From the NCBI RefSeq assembly GCF_019966515.1, contig NZ_JAIMIB010000004.1, positions 62,001-126,000 on the forward strand: a stretch of 64,000 nt of DNA. The letters run 5' to 3'. The notes beneath the pieces are model-generated. The model saw only the letters and a list, made by a program, of their open reading frames with translations, was not told the origin of the DNA and searched no databases. The DNA is from Roseovarius aestuarii. GTDB lineage: Bacteria; Pseudomonadota; Alphaproteobacteria; Rhodobacterales; Rhodobacteraceae. Shown here piece by piece: positions 46,480 through 56,291 of this stretch (the stretch's first letter is position 1; each line of letters begins with the position of its first letter). The translations under genes and the position numbers were made by a program.

Positions 46480-48444
46480 TCAACGGGGAATCGTGTCTGA
46501 ATACTGCTTTTCGAAAACCTGCATGTTGCCTTCGTAAGCTTCGACATGCTGCTCAATCACAAAATGATCCGTCTTACCCTGCATCCGTGTGGTCACTTTG
46601 CTGCTGACCTCCCAATCGTCGCGGCCCAGTGATCGGGTCCAAATGATTTCAACCTGGGCACTGGCGGGATCGTCTTGCGCGATCTCCCATTTTTCCGACA
46701 CCGTGCTTTCAGTGATCAAGCCGTTCCTGATGTCTTTCTGACGCCCGTGATCGCCAAAAATCTCCAGGACTCTTCGGCCCGTTTCCGGATCATCGCACCA
46801 TTCCTTGTGCTCAGTCCCCGCCTTCAGTTGCTGGTAGGGGCGTTTCTCCATCTCTCCCGGCGGGTCGAAATGACAGGGCCTGATCTTGTCAGAATCAAGC
46901 CAGGGTATGGACAGTTCGCCACCACTTAATGTCAACGATACCTCCCTGCCCTCGGGCCAGCAATACGGCCAGTAACTGGACGAGATCGCCAGCCGTAACC
47001 GATGCCCTGCTGGCAGATGATAAGCCACCTGATCCAACACTAAAGATACATCGCAGACCTCGCCGGGCGTCAGGTTTCTGGCCTCTTCAAACCCGTCGCG
47101 ATGGCGCAAATTCAATAACCCCATCGTTATCAGCGCTGAACTACCATCTGGCCGCAGATCGCAAAGCCGCACGACAATCTGAGCGCGATGTCCATCTGCT
47201 GCGATTCTCAACCTGACGTTCGGCGCGCCCAGCATATCGCGACCTGTTTCCGTTGGCGCGCTGTCGAAACACAATGAAAGCGCATCATCGCAGCTTTGAT
47301 CATCGGGCAATTCACCCGGCCCGAAGCCGAAAGGAAAAAATTCACCACAGCTCTGCCCGCATGTAAAATCAGTCTCTAACACCGCAGAAAATGCGGATTT
47401 ATCATCCAATCCGTTCTTGCCAAGTGGCAGTGTTTCCGTGATTGCACACGCCTTCGGTTCGTCGGGCAGCGCGACCCAACGTCCGGGACGAAAGCCAAGC
47501 GACGGATCGGGTTTAACACTGTCCATGACATAGGCCCGATAGGCCGGATCGTCCTCTACACCTGTCTCTTTGCCTTTGAGCCAGTGATCCCACCATCTGA
47601 GCGCCTCACCCAGATAATCGATCGACGGACCAATGGTGCTGATATTGGGGTATTTGTGGCTCCAGGGTCCAGCAATCCCTTTGACCGGCGCGCTCAGCCC
47701 CTCGACCATGGCCGCCATTGCGTTGCGATACCCGTCATGCAGCCCGCCCATGACCAGCACCGGCGCCTTGATCGCGCTGAAATCCTCGCAGATCGACCCA
47801 TGTTTCCAATAGTCATCGCGGTTGGGATGTCCTGCCCATCTGCTTGCCAGAAATGGTGCGTTTTCCAACCGCTCCAACCACATCTCGCGCCAGCGGTTAT
47901 GGCCAACCAGTTCCGGATCCGGCGGCATCGAAAACCACGATGAAACCGTTGCCGCCCAGCCAATATTCTCGCTTAGCTGAATACCGCCCTTGTAGTGAAT
48001 GTCGTCATGGTAACGGTCGACGGTGGTGCCGATGCTGATCACCGCCTTCAACGGCTTGGGCGTGCGTGCGGCCAGTTGAAGGCCGTTAAAACCGCCCCAA
48101 CTGATCCCCTGAATGCCGACATTACCATCACACCAGGGCTGCGCGGCGATCCAGTTGATCAGATCGACACCGTCCCGTAACTCCTGTTCCGAATATTCGT
48201 CGTCAAACAGCCCTTCGCTATCGCCGCAGCCGCGTCGGTCGACCCGCAAGCATACATATCCGTGGCGTGCGAAATGCAGATGCATGCCATGATCGCGAGC
48301 TGCCGTGCCATCGGATTTCCGATAGGGCAAATATTCAAGTATCGCTGGAACAGGCTCTGTTTTTGCCCCGTCGGACATCCAAACACGGGCCGAAAGTCGC
48401 GTACCATCCGGTAGAGGGATGCCCATGTCCGGATAGATTTTCAC
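46480..48444 (-). CDS. CocE/NonD-family alpha/beta hydrolase (X-Pro peptidase S15 type)
   Basis: 654 aa. Catalytic Ser115 in GISWGG, acid in the GGLHDG segment region, catalytic His in PWSHKY. The C-terminal third is the beta-sandwich jelly-roll domain typical of CocE. An unusually extended C-terminus (past about 560) carries a further conserved-looking region. Substrate, an ester or amide, cannot be told. The stop is 7 bp from the TPM gene; it starts 4 bp inside the mutS 3' end, so it may be co-transcribed with mutS. Confidence 0.88.
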   Translation of the reverse strand: MKIYPDMGIPLPDGTRLSARVWMSDGAKTEPVPAILEYLPYRKSDGTAARDHGMHLHFARHGYVCLRVDRRGCGDSEGLFDDEYSEQELRDGVDLINWIAAQPWCDGNVGIQGISWGGFNGLQLAARTPKPLKAVISIGTTVDRYHDDIHYKGGIQLSENIGWAATVSSWFSMPPDPELVGHNRWREMWLERLENAPFLASRWAGHPNRDDYWKHGSICEDFSAIKAPVLVMGGLHDGYRNAMAAMVEGLSAPVKGIAGPWSHKYPNISTIGPSIDYLGEALRWWDHWLKGKETGVEDDPAYRAYVMDSVKPDPSLGFRPGRWVALPDEPKACAITETLPLGKNGLDDKSAFSAVLETDFTCGQSCGEFFPFGFGPGELPDDQSCDDALSLCFDSAPTETGRDMLGAPNVRLRIAADGHRAQIVVRLCDLRPDGSSALITMGLLNLRHRDGFEEARNLTPGEVCDVSLVLDQVAYHLPAGHRLRLAISSSYWPYCWPEGREVSLTLSGGELSIPWLDSDKIRPCHFDPPGEMEKRPYQQLKAGTEHKEWCDDPETGRRVLEIFGDHGRQKDIRNGLITESTVSEKWEIAQDDPASAQVEIIWTRSLGRDDWEVSSKVTTRMQGKTDHFVIEQHVEAYEGNMQVFEKQYSDTIPR

Positions 48445-51074
48445 TTCATCAGATCCTTGAGTTCGTAGATCAGATTAAGCGCATCGCGGGCCGTCAGATC
48501 GTCGGGTAAAATTCCAGCTAGCCGATCCTCCACTTCGGATGCCGGTACCGGCGCGGGCGGTGGTGACGGCGTCGCGGCAAAAAGTGGCAGATCATCAATC
48601 AGCGCCTTTTGAGCGGTTCCGCCCTCACGCTCTCCCTTCTCCAGCGCATCCAGAACCACCCGTGCGCGGGCCACAACCGCTTCGGGCAAACCGGCGAGTT
48701 TGGCGACCTGCACGCCGTAAGACCGGTCCGCCGCACCTTTGCGCACTTCGTGCAGGAAAATCACCTCGCCCTCATGTTCCTTGACTGCGACGGTAGCGTT
48801 TTCGACCCGCTCCAGCTTGTCGCTCAGATTGGTCATCTCGTGATAATGCGTGGCAAACAGCGCCCGGCAGCCGTTCACATCATGCAGATGTTCCAGCGTC
48901 GCCCAGGCAATGCTGAGCCCGTCATAGGTGGCCGTGCCCCGCCCGATCTCATCAAGGATGACCAGCGCATGATCGTCCGCCTGGTTCAGAATGGCTGCGG
49001 TTTCGACCATCTCGACCATGAAGGTCGACCGCCCGCGCGCCAGATCGTCCGAGGCCCCGACCCGGCTGAAAAGCTGACTGACCAACCCAATATGCGCCGC
49101 CCGCGCGGGCACGTAGCTGCCCATCTGCGCCAGCAAAGCAATCAGGGCGTTCTGGCGCAAATAGGTCGATTTACCCGCCATGTTCGGCCCGGTCAGCAAC
49201 CAGATATCCGCGCCCTCGCCCAGATCGCTGTCGTTGGCGATAAACGGCGCGCCGGATTGCGCGCGCAGCGCCGCTTCTACCACCGGATGCCGCCCACCTT
49301 CGATGCTCAGCGCGCGGCTTTGATCAACTTTGGGGCGGCACCAGCTTTCGCCAAGCGCCAGATCTGCCAAAGCGGTGGCCAGGTCAAGTTCGGCCAGCGC
49401 CCGCGCTGCCGCTGAAATCTGGGCCGATTGTTCCAGAATTGCGGCTTTTAGGCTGTCATAGAGCCGCTTTTCAATCTCAATCGCGCGACCGCCCGCGTTC
49501 AGGATCTTGGTTTCCATCTCGCTCAGGGGCACCGTGGTAAATCGCACCTGATTGGCGGTGGTCTGACGATGTTTGAAGGTTTCACTCAGCGGCTCTGACA
49601 ACATCTTGTCGGCATGGGTGCTGGTTACTTCGACAAAATATCCAAGCACGTTGTTGTGCTTGATCTTTAGCGATTGCACCCCGGTCAATGTCGCATAATC
49701 CGCCTGCATCCCCGCAATCACACCGCGGCCTTCGTCCCGCAGCTTGCGACATTCATCGAGTTCAGCCTCAAACTCTTCAGCTATGAATCCGCCATCTCGG
49801 GTCAGCAGCGGGGGTTCGGCGATCAGCGCCTGTTCCAGCAGGTCGAGCAATTTATCATGGCCGATCAGCGCGTGGCTCGCCTCGCCCAAAAGTGCTGGCA
49901 ATTCCTTTGCGTTCAGCAATTGCGATATCTCAGCGGCCTGTTCCAGCCCGTTTCGAACGGCGGCTAAATCGCGGGGCCCGCCCCGATCAAGCCCAAGCCG
50001 CGATAGCGCCCGATCCAGATCAGGCACCTTGCGCAGCGCCTCGCGCAGATCGGCGGAAAATCGGGGCTGTTCGACCGCGAATCCAACAGACTCCAGCCGG
50101 GATTGGATCATGTCCAATTGCCGCGACGGGCTGGACAGGCGACGTTCCAAAAGCCGCCCGCCTCCGGCGGTTACCGTCCGATCAATCGCCGACAGCAGTG
50201 ATCCGGCGCGCCCACCGCCAAGTGCATGGGTCAGCTCAAGATTGCGTCGCGTCGCCGCGTCAATCTGCAAGACCTGCTGGTGATCTTCACGCACCGGTGG
50301 GCGCAAAAGTGGCAGCTTCCCCTTCTGGGTGATGTCCAGATATTCGACAATGGCGCCCATCGCTGCCACTTCGGGGCGTGAAAACGTGCCATATGCGTCC
50401 AGAGCGCTGACGCCAAAAAGAGCACAGAGCCGCCGTTCGGCCCCGGTACTATCGAACGCCGCCCGCCCCAAAGGCGTCAGCGATGCACCTGATTCAGTTA
50501 CTATTTCACCCAAATCCGCATCATCGGCAACCACCACTTCGCTGGGCGCAAGCCTCGCCAGTTCTGGCCCCAGTCGCACAGCAGATATCGGCATCACCCG
50601 GAAGGACCCGGTTGAGATATCAACCCAGGCCAGGGCGCAGTCACCGCGAACATCGGCGAAGCTGGCAAGGTAGTTATGCCGCCGCGCTTCCAGAAGGCTT
50701 TCTTCGGTCAGCGTTCCTGGGGTGACCAGCCGCACTACATCGCGCCGCACCACGGATTTCGAACCGCGTTTCTTAGCCTCGGCGGGGTTTTCCATCTGCT
50801 CGCAGACCGCCACGCGAAACCCCTTGCGGATAAGCGTCAGCAAATACCCTTCGGCTGAATGTACCGGCACGCCGCACATGGCGATATCCTCGCCCAGATG
50901 TTTGCCGCGTTTGGTTAGCGCGATATCCAGTGCAGCACTTGCCGCGACCGCATCATCGAAAAACAGCTCATAAAAATCGCCCATCCGGTAGAATAGCAGC
51001 GCATTTGGATATTGCGCCTTGATCTCGAGATATTGCGCCATCATCGGCGTTACGGCTGATTTTGCAGACGTCAC
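48441..51074 (-). CDS. mutS: DNA mismatch repair protein MutS
   Basis: 877 aa, normal length. Mismatch-contact FYELF near residue 31-35 in [13 protein letters not shown], lever and clamp domains, then Walker [11 protein letters not shown] and the Walker B segment [21 protein letters not shown]. Recognises mismatches and recruits MutL. The C-terminal about 70 residues hold the tetramerisation-type tail. No mutL in the window. Confidence 0.98.
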   Translation of the reverse strand: MTSAKSAVTPMMAQYLEIKAQYPNALLFYRMGDFYELFFDDAVAASAALDIALTKRGKHLGEDIAMCGVPVHSAEGYLLTLIRKGFRVAVCEQMENPAEAKKRGSKSVVRRDVVRLVTPGTLTEESLLEARRHNYLASFADVRGDCALAWVDISTGSFRVMPISAVRLGPELARLAPSEVVVADDADLGEIVTESGASLTPLGRAAFDSTGAERRLCALFGVSALDAYGTFSRPEVAAMGAIVEYLDITQKGKLPLLRPPVREDHQQVLQIDAATRRNLELTHALGGGRAGSLLSAIDRTVTAGGGRLLERRLSSPSRQLDMIQSRLESVGFAVEQPRFSADLREALRKVPDLDRALSRLGLDRGGPRDLAAVRNGLEQAAEISQLLNAKELPALLGEASHALIGHDKLLDLLEQALIAEPPLLTRDGGFIAEEFEAELDECRKLRDEGRGVIAGMQADYATLTGVQSLKIKHNNVLGYFVEVTSTHADKMLSEPLSETFKHRQTTANQVRFTTVPLSEMETKILNAGGRAIEIEKRLYDSLKAAILEQSAQISAAARALAELDLATALADLALGESWCRPKVDQSRALSIEGGRHPVVEAALRAQSGAPFIANDSDLGEGADIWLLTGPNMAGKSTYLRQNALIALLAQMGSYVPARAAHIGLVSQLFSRVGASDDLARGRSTFMVEMVETAAILNQADDHALVILDEIGRGTATYDGLSIAWATLEHLHDVNGCRALFATHYHEMTNLSDKLERVENATVAVKEHEGEVIFLHEVRKGAADRSYGVQVAKLAGLPEAVVARARVVLDALEKGEREGGTAQKALIDDLPLFAATPSPPPAPVPASEVEDRLAGILPDDLTARDALNLIYELKDLMK

Positions 51075-51208
51075 GAACTTACCCCCTCGGTTGCCCGGAA
51101 CCTTACAAACCGACGGGCCCGGGTGAAAGCCAAATCAGCCATCCGGTTGAGGCTTGGTGAAAGCCCCGCTATGCAGTGGCATAACGCATCAGATTACAGG
51201 CTCTCGTC

Positions 51209-53464
51209 ATGGCGAAAACCAAGTTCACCCCCGAAGAGGCGTTGGCCTTCCACCTCGAACCGACCCCCGGCAAGTTCGAGATTACGGCGACTGTGCCGAT
51301 GACCACGCAGCGCGATCTGAGCCTTGCCTATTCGCCGGGCGTTGCTGTGCCCTGCCTCGCCATCGCGGAAAATCCGGAAACGGCCTATGATTACACCAAC
51401 AAGGGCAACCTCGTTGCGGTCATTTCGAACGGGACCGCGGTGCTGGGTCTGGGCAATCTGGGCGCGCTCGGCAGTAAGCCGGTGATGGAAGGAAAGGCCG
51501 TTCTTTTCAAGCGCTTCGCCGATGTGAATTCGATTGATATCGAGCTTGATACCGAAGACCCCGAGGCATTCATCAACGCGGTAAAGCTGATGGGGCCGAC
51601 ATTTGGCGGTATCAACCTTGAAGATATCAAGGCGCCCGAATGTTTCATCATCGAGCAGCGCCTGAAAGAGGTGATGGATATCCCTGTCTTTCACGATGAT
51701 CAGCACGGCACCGCAGTGATCTGCGCCGCCGGTCTGATCAACGCGCTGCATCTGAGCGGCAAGAAGATCGAGGATGTGCGCATCGTTCTCAACGGTGCCG
51801 GGGCTGCGGGCATTGCCTGTATTGAATTGCTGAAATCCATGGGTGCACAACATGGCAATTGCATCGTTTGCGACACCAAAGGCGTGATCTATCAGGGCCG
51901 AGAGGCCGGCATGAACCAGTGGAAATCCGCCCATGCGGCTAATACCGATCTGCGCACCCTCGAAGAGGCGATGAAGGGCGCCGATGTCTTTCTTGGTGTT
52001 TCGGTCAAGGGGGCCGTGACAGAAGATATGGTCGCCTCGATGGCCAGTGATCCGGTGATTTTTGCCATGGCCAACCCTGACCCCGAGATTACGCCGGAAG
52101 AGGCGCACGCTGTGCGTTCCGATGCGATTGTCGCCACCGGGCGCAGCGATTATCCCAATCAGGTCAATAACGTGCTTGGATTCCCCTACCTCTTCCGCGG
52201 TGCGCTTGACGTGCATGCCCGAGCCATTAACGACGAGATGAAGATCGCATGTGCCGAGGCGTTGGCCAAGCTGGCGCGCGAGGACGTGCCCGACGAGGTC
52301 GATATCGCCTATGGCCGAAAGCTGCATTTCGGCCGTGATTACATCATCCCCGCCCCGTTCGATCCGCGCCTGATCTATACGATCCCGCCCGCCGTCGCGA
52401 AGGCCTGCATGGAGACCGGTGCCGCGCGGCGGCCCATCGTTGACATGGACGCCTATGAGGTGACGCTGAGATCGCGGATGGACCCAACCGCCAGCATCAT
52501 GCGGTCGATGAATGCCCGTGCCCGTGCGGCACAGGCCCGCATGATCTTTGCCGAGGGCGATGACCCCCGCGTGCTGCGGGCTGCGGTGCAGTACCAGCGG
52601 TCGGGCTTTGGCCACGCGCTGGTTGTCGGGCGCGAGGTCGATGTGAAAGAAAAACTCGAAGCCGCTGGAATGGGTGACGCGGTGGCCGAGCTTGAGATCG
52701 TCAATGCCGCCAACACCGACCACCTCGATGAATACAAGGACTTCCTCTATTCCCGGCTGCAACGCAAAGGCATCGACATCCATGATGTGCATCGCCTGGC
52801 CGCGCGTGACCGGCACGTGTTTTCATCTCTGATGCTGGCCCATGGACATGGCGACGGGCTTGTCACCGGGGCGACGCGGAAATCGGCGCATGTGCTGGAA
52901 TTGATCAATCATGTCTTCGACGCAGATGCCGAACACGGTGCCGTTGGCGTCACCGCGATCATGCATAAGGGCCGGATCGTTTTCATCGCCGACACGCTGG
53001 TGCATGAGTGGCCGGATCAGGAGGATCTGGCCAATATCGCCGAAAGCGCCGCCGAGGTCGCTCGCGATATGGGGCTGGAACCGCGTGTCGCCTTTGTCAG
53101 CTTTTCAACCTTCGGCTACCCGAAATCGGAGCGAGCAGAAAAGATGCATCTGGCGCCAAAAGTGCTGGAAGAACGCGGTGTCGATTTCGAATTCGAGGGT
53201 GAAATGACGGTGGATGTGGCGCTGAATACCGCCGCGCAAGAGGCGTATCCGTTCCAGCGCCTGACCGGCCCGGCCAATGTGCTGGTGGTGCCCGCAAGGC
53301 ATTCGGCGTCGATCTCGGTCAAGCTGATGCAGGAAATGGGTGGCGCGAATGTGGTGGGCCCGATCCTCGCGGGTGTCGACAAGTCGATCCAGATCTGCTC
53401 GACCAACTTTACTGCCAACGACATTCTGAACATGGCGGTGCTGGCGGCCTGTAAGGTGGGGTGA
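51209..53464 (+). CDS. maeB: NADP-dependent malic enzyme with phosphotransacetylase-like domain
   Basis: 751 aa, the usual size of MaeB-type fusion. Residues about 1-425: malic enzyme with LAYSPGVAVPCLAIA, FHDDQHGTAVI and the NAD(P) site VLNGAGAAGIACIELL. Residues about 430-751: phosphate acetyl/butyryltransferase-like domain, normally catalytically inactive and regulatory (acetyl-CoA). Converts malate to pyruvate giving NADPH. Divergent from mutS, with 134 bp between. Confidence 0.96.
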   Translation: MAKTKFTPEEALAFHLEPTPGKFEITATVPMTTQRDLSLAYSPGVAVPCLAIAENPETAYDYTNKGNLVAVISNGTAVLGLGNLGALGSKPVMEGKAVLFKRFADVNSIDIELDTEDPEAFINAVKLMGPTFGGINLEDIKAPECFIIEQRLKEVMDIPVFHDDQHGTAVICAAGLINALHLSGKKIEDVRIVLNGAGAAGIACIELLKSMGAQHGNCIVCDTKGVIYQGREAGMNQWKSAHAANTDLRTLEEAMKGADVFLGVSVKGAVTEDMVASMASDPVIFAMANPDPEITPEEAHAVRSDAIVATGRSDYPNQVNNVLGFPYLFRGALDVHARAINDEMKIACAEALAKLAREDVPDEVDIAYGRKLHFGRDYIIPAPFDPRLIYTIPPAVAKACMETGAARRPIVDMDAYEVTLRSRMDPTASIMRSMNARARAAQARMIFAEGDDPRVLRAAVQYQRSGFGHALVVGREVDVKEKLEAAGMGDAVAELEIVNAANTDHLDEYKDFLYSRLQRKGIDIHDVHRLAARDRHVFSSLMLAHGHGDGLVTGATRKSAHVLELINHVFDADAEHGAVGVTAIMHKGRIVFIADTLVHEWPDQEDLANIAESAAEVARDMGLEPRVAFVSFSTFGYPKSERAEKMHLAPKVLEERGVDFEFEGEMTVDVALNTAAQEAYPFQRLTGPANVLVVPARHSASISVKLMQEMGGANVVGPILAGVDKSIQICSTNFTANDILNMAVLAACKVG

Positions 53465-53545
53465 TTTTTGTCGGATGACTGGTTCGAGCCCATTTATCAG
53501 ATGCTGCTAGTCGAACTAAGGTCGGTTTTCAGAAGAAAACTCGTC

Positions 53546-54010
53546 CTAAGGCTGCGAAGTTTCTCGGAGGCGTTTCTTTAGCAGGCCGACGATCTCTTGC
53601 GCGGTTGCGATATCATCTAAAGACAGACCTTTGGAAAGATCATTCACCCACGGAACTTGTAACGCGATGGCGGCATCAAACAGTTTTTGTCCTTTAGAAG
53701 TTAGGACAACAAGATGCGCACGTTTGTGATGAGGATTTGGTTGGAATTCAACAATGCCTTCCTTTTCCAACTCGTTTACAATGCGTTGAACCCCCTGCCG
53801 ATGAACACCCATCGTTCGAGCATGCCACGCGACTGACTCAGGCCGGTCGGCATAGGCGATCGCTCCGAGTATTTGCCAGCGCGCGCTGGTCAACCCAAGC
53901 TCTGCGACGAGCCGATCACCAGCAAGTTGTAATCGACCATTTAGTCGAAACACATCCAATATCAGCGCTGTCACCGCTTCTCCGGTCTCGGTCCATTGTT
54001 CATTCGCCAT
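53546..54010 (-). CDS. MarR-family transcriptional regulator
   Basis: 154 aa winged HTH: VAELGLTSARWQILGAIAYA, HARTMGVHRQGVQRIVNELEKEGIVEF split across helix-wing, and PNPHHKRAHLVVLTSKG for the beta wing. No conserved Cys is present, so sensing is likely ligand-based rather than thiol-based. It is divergent from the ABM/CDGSH/cytochrome operon; TATAAT for its own promoter (minus strand, 54022-54027) abuts the operator at 54028-54045, suggesting autoregulation. Confidence 0.9.
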   Translation of the reverse strand: MANEQWTETGEAVTALILDVFRLNGRLQLAGDRLVAELGLTSARWQILGAIAYADRPESVAWHARTMGVHRQGVQRIVNELEKEGIVEFQPNPHHKRAHLVVLTSKGQKLFDAAIALQVPWVNDLSKGLSLDDIATAQEIVGLLKKRLRETSQP

Positions 54011-54027
54011 GCCGGATTCTTATTATA

Positions 54028-54045
54028 TTGACAATGTGTTGTCAA
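54028..54045. promoter_or_regulatory. Operator 1 of the MarR-type regulator
   Basis: Perfect 7-bp inverted repeat with 4-bp centre: TTGACAATGTGTTGTCAA. It is adjacent to the -10 box of the MarR gene and inside the 101-bp divergent intergenic region. Confidence 0.7.
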
Positions 54046-54064
54046 ATTGATTAGGAAGCTTAAA

Positions 54065-54082
54065 TTGACAACATGATACCAA
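54065..54082. promoter_or_regulatory. Operator 2 of the MarR-type regulator
   Basis: TTGACAACATGATACCAA, an 18-bp degenerate copy sharing the left half-site TTGACAA and the final CAA with operator 1, spaced 37 bp start to start. Suited to control the rightward operon. Confidence 0.55.
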
Positions 54083-54111
54083 ATTAGGCAACCACTCACG
54101 GAGTATGATAA

Positions 54112-54480
54112 ATGGTCAAGTTCGAACCACTCGATCCAAAGTTTCCGATTGAACAGCAACTGGGCCTCGACACTGGTCCCGTAGTTTTGGTTAACCTTTT
54201 CACCATCGATCCGGCTGATCACGACGCTCTGATTGAGGCCTGGAAGGGTGATGCGCTGTGGATGAAAAAGCAGCCAGGTTATATCAGCACGCAAATGCAC
54301 AAAGCCGTTGGCGATAGTGGCACGTACCTGAATTACGCCATTTGGGGCTCTATCGCTGACTTCCGTGCCGCGTTCTCTAATCCAGAATTTCAAGAAGCAC
54401 TCAGTCATTATCCTTCGAGTGCAATCACGGCGCCACATCTGTTCGAAAAGATCGCCGTTCCGAACTGCTGTACGGCCTGA
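54112..54480 (+). CDS. Antibiotic-biosynthesis-monooxygenase (ABM)-like protein
   Basis: 122 aa, single ABM-type ferredoxin-like fold: VVLVNLFTIDPADHDALIEAW, then KKQPGYISTQMHKAV and YLNYAIWGSIADFRAAFSNPEF. ABM proteins include cofactor-free quinol monooxygenases and heme-degrading enzymes as well as proteins of unknown action. First gene of the MarR-controlled operon, 37 bp before the Fe-S protein. C-terminal CC pair is unusual but unassigned. Confidence 0.8.
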   Translation: MVKFEPLDPKFPIEQQLGLDTGPVVLVNLFTIDPADHDALIEAWKGDALWMKKQPGYISTQMHKAVGDSGTYLNYAIWGSIADFRAAFSNPEFQEALSHYPSSAITAPHLFEKIAVPNCCTA

Positions 54481-54517
54481 CAGAGCACTGCGCCAAGCCA
54501 AATAATAGGAGTGACTT

Positions 54518-55603
54518 ATGAAGACACGCATTCACGCGATTGCAGGCGGCATCGGTTTTCTGATGATCCTCCTTTTCTGGACGTCCACAGCAATCAGTGA
54601 ATTGTTTGCGGGCCACGAGACGATAGCCGCGGTCAAGGCTCTGATTTTGAAGGGCATGTTCATCCTTATTCCGGCAATGGTGATTGCCGGCGGATCAGGC
54701 ACCGTGATGGGCAAAAACCGGACGGACGCAAAGGCTCTCGCAAAGAAAAAACGCATGCCTCTTATCGCAATGAACGGGCTCCTGATCTTGCTTCCCTCGG
54801 CATGGTTTTTGGCTGGCAAGGCCGCTGCGGGGGAATTCGATACGGTATTCTACACGGTTCAGGTGATTGAGCTGATCGCTGGCGTAGCAAACCTGACCAT
54901 GATGGGCCTGAACATCCGCGATGGTCTGACAATGACGGGCAGGATTGGTGGTTCCGGTGCTCGATCAACAGACACACCTCAGCCCATGATCGAAGAGCGG
55001 CCTGCCGGGCCACTGGTTGCCAAATCCAATCCCCGGCTTACCAACTACGCGGGCCAAGAGCTCGAAACCCGTTCTGTCGTTGCCTTGTGTCGATGCGGCC
55101 AGTCCAAGAAGAAACCCTATTGTGATGGATCACACAGCGAAATCGGCTTTTCGACCGAACCTTCTCGAGATCGCACACCCGATGGTGTGAAGGTCTTTGA
55201 CGGTAAACAGATTGACATCCATTACAACCGGCTGGTGTGCTCTCACGCAGGAGAATGCGGAGCACGACTGAAGGCCGCCTTTGACACCAAACGAGACCCC
55301 TGGATCGTTCCGGACAACGCTACCCCGGATCAAATCAAGGAGGTCGTAGGGGCGTGCCCGTCCGGCGCGCTGTCCTGGAGTGAGCCAGGCGGACAAGCAC
55401 AGCATATCATCGGTGAAAAACCGGGTATCACAATCGAGAACGACGGGCCTTATCGTGTCACGAGGATTCCGTTGGCGTCCGGTGTTCAGGCGGAAGGAGC
55501 GTCACCCGACAAATATGTCTTGTGCCGATGCGGCGCTTCGAAAAACAAACCGTTCTGCGATGGATCGCACTCCGACATTGGCTGGACAGACAAATCAACG
55601 TGA
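54518..55603 (+). CDS. Membrane protein with two CDGSH Fe-S centres flanking a 4Fe-4S domain
   Basis: 361 aa from ATG 54518 (AGGAGTG upstream). Four membrane segments at about 8-30, 41-64, 80-102 and 107-133. Then a CDGSH domain (Cys191, Cys193, Cys202, His206; CRCGQSKKKPYCDGSH), a divergent single 4Fe-4S-like domain (Cys241, Cys247, Cys280, with His243; VCSHAGECGA ... GACPSGAL) and a second CDGSH domain (Cys336, Cys338, Cys347, His351). CDGSH domains bind 2Fe-2S. All binding residues are present. The combination with a membrane domain is an unusual fusion; it looks like an electron-transfer relay, tied to the cytochrome b gene that follows 21 bp later. Confidence 0.8.
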   Translation: MKTRIHAIAGGIGFLMILLFWTSTAISELFAGHETIAAVKALILKGMFILIPAMVIAGGSGTVMGKNRTDAKALAKKKRMPLIAMNGLLILLPSAWFLAGKAAAGEFDTVFYTVQVIELIAGVANLTMMGLNIRDGLTMTGRIGGSGARSTDTPQPMIEERPAGPLVAKSNPRLTNYAGQELETRSVVALCRCGQSKKKPYCDGSHSEIGFSTEPSRDRTPDGVKVFDGKQIDIHYNRLVCSHAGECGARLKAAFDTKRDPWIVPDNATPDQIKEVVGACPSGALSWSEPGGQAQHIIGEKPGITIENDGPYRVTRIPLASGVQAEGASPDKYVLCRCGASKNKPFCDGSHSDIGWTDKST

Positions 55604-55624
55604 ACACCCAATAGGAATGATCCT

Positions 55625-56158
55625 ATGAAAAGCACATCTGCAAAATACGGAACTGTTGCGATCACCATTCACTGGCTGAGCGCCTTGCTGATCCTAGCTC
55701 AACTGGGATCGGGCTTCTGGGCTGCATCCATAATTGACGGCGCGGCCAAGGAAGAAATTTTGAAGTTTCATGCTGCTTTGGGGATCGTTATCCTGGTTTT
55801 GACGATTGCACGGCTTCTCTGGTGGAAATTCGCGGATAGAAAACCGGATCCGGTTGCAGGTGGTCCGGCCTGGCAGATGTTAGCCGCCAAAGCGGTTCAC
55901 GTGCTGTTCTACATCGTGATTCTCGGCATGGTGGCCAGTGGCATTGGCTTGATGGTCGTATCAGGGGCAGGCGCGATCCTATCTGGAGAGACAGACGCGA
56001 TGCTCCCTGATTTTGGCAACTATGCACCTCGTATTCCCCACGGTATGGGCGCCCGCTTGATGGTTGGCCTTTTTGTCTTTCATGCAGGGGCGGCGATTTA
56101 CCACCACTTGGTCAAGAAGGACGGATTGCTCGCACGCATGTGGTACGGTGCGAGCTGA
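55625..56158 (+). CDS. Cytochrome b561-type diheme membrane protein
   Basis: 177 aa, four membrane segments with conserved-type histidines His16, His49, His92 and the His153/His160/His161 group, the pattern of di-heme b561 proteins. These pass electrons between quinol and periplasmic or cytoplasmic acceptors. Last gene of the MarR-controlled operon; probable partner of the CDGSH membrane protein, by inference from adjacency. Confidence 0.88.
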   Translation: MKSTSAKYGTVAITIHWLSALLILAQLGSGFWAASIIDGAAKEEILKFHAALGIVILVLTIARLLWWKFADRKPDPVAGGPAWQMLAAKAVHVLFYIVILGMVASGIGLMVVSGAGAILSGETDAMLPDFGNYAPRIPHGMGARLMVGLFVFHAGAAIYHHLVKKDGLLARMWYGAS

Positions 56159-56291
56159 GACGCGAAAGTTACCATAAAACAGGAGGCACAAGTGAAGTGT
56201 GTTTGATACATAAGGACGGCTTTGCCTGTTGAGCCGACCTTCATGGGAAACCATACAATTCGAAACCTTTCGGGGAAACCGGACGTCTATA

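Noticed and set aside
51194-52816. Minus-strand open frame of 540 codons over maeB
   Set aside because: Exactly opposite the malic enzyme gene, with no conserved motifs.
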